A stretch of DNA of 64,000 nt from Candidatus Sumerlaea chitinivorans (GTDB lineage Bacteria; Sumerlaeota; Sumerlaeia; Sumerlaeales; Sumerlaeaceae), in contig CP030759.1 of assembly GCA_003290465.1 (NCBI GenBank), forward strand, positions 248,001 through 312,000, in the 5' to 3' direction. The translations under genes and the position numbers were made by a program. The notes under the pieces are model-generated. The model was not told the DNA's origin, ran no database searches, and was given only the letters and a program-made list of their open reading frames with translations. The stretch's first letter is position 1, and every line of letters starts with the position of its first letter. This document shows positions 62,983 to 64,000 of the stretch, in pieces.

Positions 62983-63136
62983 GGCTTCGAGTGTCCCGGT
63001 TGCCAAACTGTTTATGGACAGGTGGCCTATAGAAATCAGTTGAAGTAGGGCCCCAACGCGTGGCTAAATCTCCAGCAGTGGCTGGGTACGTGGTTCCTTA
63101 AAACGTAAATTCACGCCCCTAAGGAGGTGAAGCCTA

Positions 63137-63304
63137 ATGAAAGCAATCCTCGTAGCTGTTGCAGCAATGCTTTTGCTGAGTGCCTGTTGTTACCGCCCGA
63201 CCCCGCGGCCGTGTCCGCCCGCCCCAAGCTATGTGGCACCATCGTGTAGCCCATGTGCTCCGGCTAAACCGGTGAAGGCAGTGGGAGAAGCTGTTGAGAA
63301 GTAA
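63137..63304 (+). CDS. Small lipoprotein, 55 aa
   Basis: ATG after a perfect AAGGAGGTGA. The product begins KAILVAVAAMLLLSAC-C: a type II signal peptide with lipobox LSAC, so a mature lipoprotein of about 38 residues. The mature part is Cys/Pro-rich (CYRPTPRPCPPAPSY) and ends AKPVKAVGEAVEK. A second lipoprotein gene with a similar ending follows 128 bases later. Cys-rich content suggests disulfide bonding. No known family. Confidence 0.8.
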   Translation: MKAILVAVAAMLLLSACCYRPTPRPCPPAPSYVAPSCSPCAPAKPVKAVGEAVEK

Positions 63305-63340
63305 CTGCCCCACAAAAAATTAAGGGACAGTGAATTTTTC

Positions 63341-63364
63341 CGTTGCATTGCAGTTTATGCAACG
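63341..63364. other. Inverted repeat between the two lipoprotein genes
   Basis: CGTTGCAT, an 8-base spacer and ATGCAACG: perfect 8-base arms. No T-run follows. It may be an operator or an RNA hairpin in the leader of the second lipoprotein gene. Confidence 0.35.
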
Positions 63365-63432
63365 TAGGTTAGACAGTGATTTCATCGGGAAGTTCCCGTA
63401 GAAATGCACACAAAGGTTAGGAGGAATTTAGG

Positions 63433-63570
63433 ATGAAGGCTGTCACGCTTGCAGTGCTGGTCGTTTTGGCAATTAGCTTCAGCGGCTGTGCCAACCTGAA
63501 GGCCCGCACGGCCCCGAAGGCGCCTGCTGCGAAGCCCGCAAAGTGCGCGGTGAAGACCGTCGAGAAGTAA
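63433..63570 (+). CDS. Small lipoprotein, 45 aa
   Basis: ATG after TTAGGAGGAA. The product begins KAVTLAVLVVLAISFSGC: lipobox FSGC, giving a mature lipoprotein of about 27 residues. It is Lys/Ala/Pro-rich (LKARTAPKAPAAKPAK) and ends CAVKTVEK, similar to the lipoprotein just upstream, so they look like diverged duplicates. A strong terminator follows 30 bases later. Confidence 0.82.
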   Translation: MKAVTLAVLVVLAISFSGCANLKARTAPKAPAAKPAKCAVKTVEK

Positions 63571-63599
63571 CTCTTCTCGCCATTGTTTCAAAAGTCGTG

Positions 63600-63637
63600 C
63601 CCCTTGTTCCGACCCCGGAACAAGGGGTGTTTTCTTT
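63600..63637 (+). terminator. Intrinsic terminator after the lipoprotein genes
   Basis: CCCCTTGTTCCG and CGGAACAAGGGG form a perfect 12-bp stem with loop ACCC, followed by TGTTTTCTTT. Confidence 0.92.
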
Positions 63638-63708
63638 GAAGATGAGTCCGCCTCGACTGATGAATATGACGAAGCCCCCTGCCTCAATCCCAGTGCAGGA
63701 ACATCACG

Positions 63709-64000
63709 ATGAGTGAGCAGGAATCTCGAACTCCACTGGAGCTACAACGCAGTTTTTGTCGCAAGCTTGAGCAACTCGCGGGTGAACCGGTAATCATCCG
63801 TTTCAACCGCAATCGCAGCGTGTTCCTTTCAGTCGTTCGAAGATCTGGGCGCTTGCATCTTTCTGTCCATGAGTGTTTTTTGACGGCGCCGAATAATGTC
63901 ATTGAGTCACTGGCGCGCTACGTATTGCGCTCGAGTTTATCCGCACGTCGCGTACTCCAAGATTTTTTTGAATTGTGGTGTGAGACTCATGGTCGTCCCC
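63709..64000 (+). CDS. Probable SprT-like protein, 5' part (cut by window edge)
   Basis: Only 97 codons are visible. ATG 63709 has AGGA 8 bases upstream. VIIRFNRNRSVFLSVVRRSG, RLHLSVHECFLTAPNNVIES and LARYVL match the N-terminal part of bacterial SprT-like zinc metalloprotease proteins, whose HExxH site would come later, beyond the edge. No signal peptide. The label rests on this short region, so it is tentative. Confidence 0.5.
   Translation, partial: MSEQESRTPLELQRSFCRKLEQLAGEPVIIRFNRNRSVFLSVVRRSGRLHLSVHECFLTAPNNVIESLARYVLRSSLSARRVLQDFFELWCETHGRP

Noticed and set aside
1-64000. CRISPR arrays, insertion sequences, rRNA, tRNA and prophage
   Set aside because: No regularly spaced direct repeats, transposase-like frames or RNA-gene sequences were recognised by eye; a tRNA search program was not available.

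Overview
The window reads as chromosomal DNA of a Gram-negative bacterium. Evidence is an ADP-heptose LPS heptosyltransferase (waaF), an AsmA/TamB-like envelope protein, lipoproteins with lipoboxes and many signal peptides. Base composition looks moderately GC-rich and even, and genes are densely packed on both strands. A lone GspG-type prepilin, golvesin-domain amidases, secreted beta-propellers and a MerR-MinD fusion suggest a poorly sampled lineage. My guess is a candidate phylum such as Sumerlaeota or a PVC/FCB neighbour, but no rRNA or tRNA is present to confirm it.

Layout. 1-7 kb (minus strand): an edge-cut zinc-finger protein, a secreted NlpC/P60 hydrolase, a secreted NHL-like propeller, a GT-C glycosyltransferase, an ExeA-like ATPase, an unannotated 41-aa membrane peptide and a MerR-HTH/MinD-type ATPase. 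7-14.6 kb: thiS, a GNAT acetyltransferase, a slipin, an ABC nucleoside/sugar-type ATPase with one permease, dusB and larE. 14.6-26.7 kb: a FAD-dependent amine-oxidase-type protein, a 1178-aa AsmA-like protein, recX, argG, a lemA-htpX-TIGR02757 operon, a PEBP protein, an FmdE-like protein and a prepilin. 26.9-40.2 kb: nikR, malQ, an MFS transporter, an N-acyl-D-amino-acid deacylase-type amidohydrolase, two more GT-C/GT87 membrane proteins, a glgC-like nucleotidyltransferase, pckA and clpX. 40.7-47.5 kb: ftsZ, a three-gene LPS-core glycosyltransferase operon, and ilvBN behind a complete valine attenuator. 47.6-63.6 kb: an almost unbroken run of exported proteins (two amidases, propellers, a carboxypeptidase-regulatory-repeat protein, a TPR protein, two tiny lipoproteins). 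The right edge cuts a probable SprT-like gene.

The best regulatory find is the ilvBN leader at 45.32-45.48 kb. It has a 28-codon ORF with six Val codons in an eight-codon stretch, followed by three mutually exclusive hairpins (pause 1:2, antiterminator 2:3, terminator 3:4). It closely resembles the enterobacterial ivbL-ilvBN arrangement, and IlvB and IlvN themselves resemble the AHAS I isozyme. Other points worth attention: the MerR-MinD / 41-aa peptide / ExeA-like operon, a 29-bp perfect palindrome abutting the prepilin ribosome-binding site, a GlgC-like enzyme with altered active-site motifs, and a C-terminal module shared by two unrelated cell-wall hydrolases 46 kb apart. I saw no CRISPR array, insertion sequence, rRNA or tRNA.
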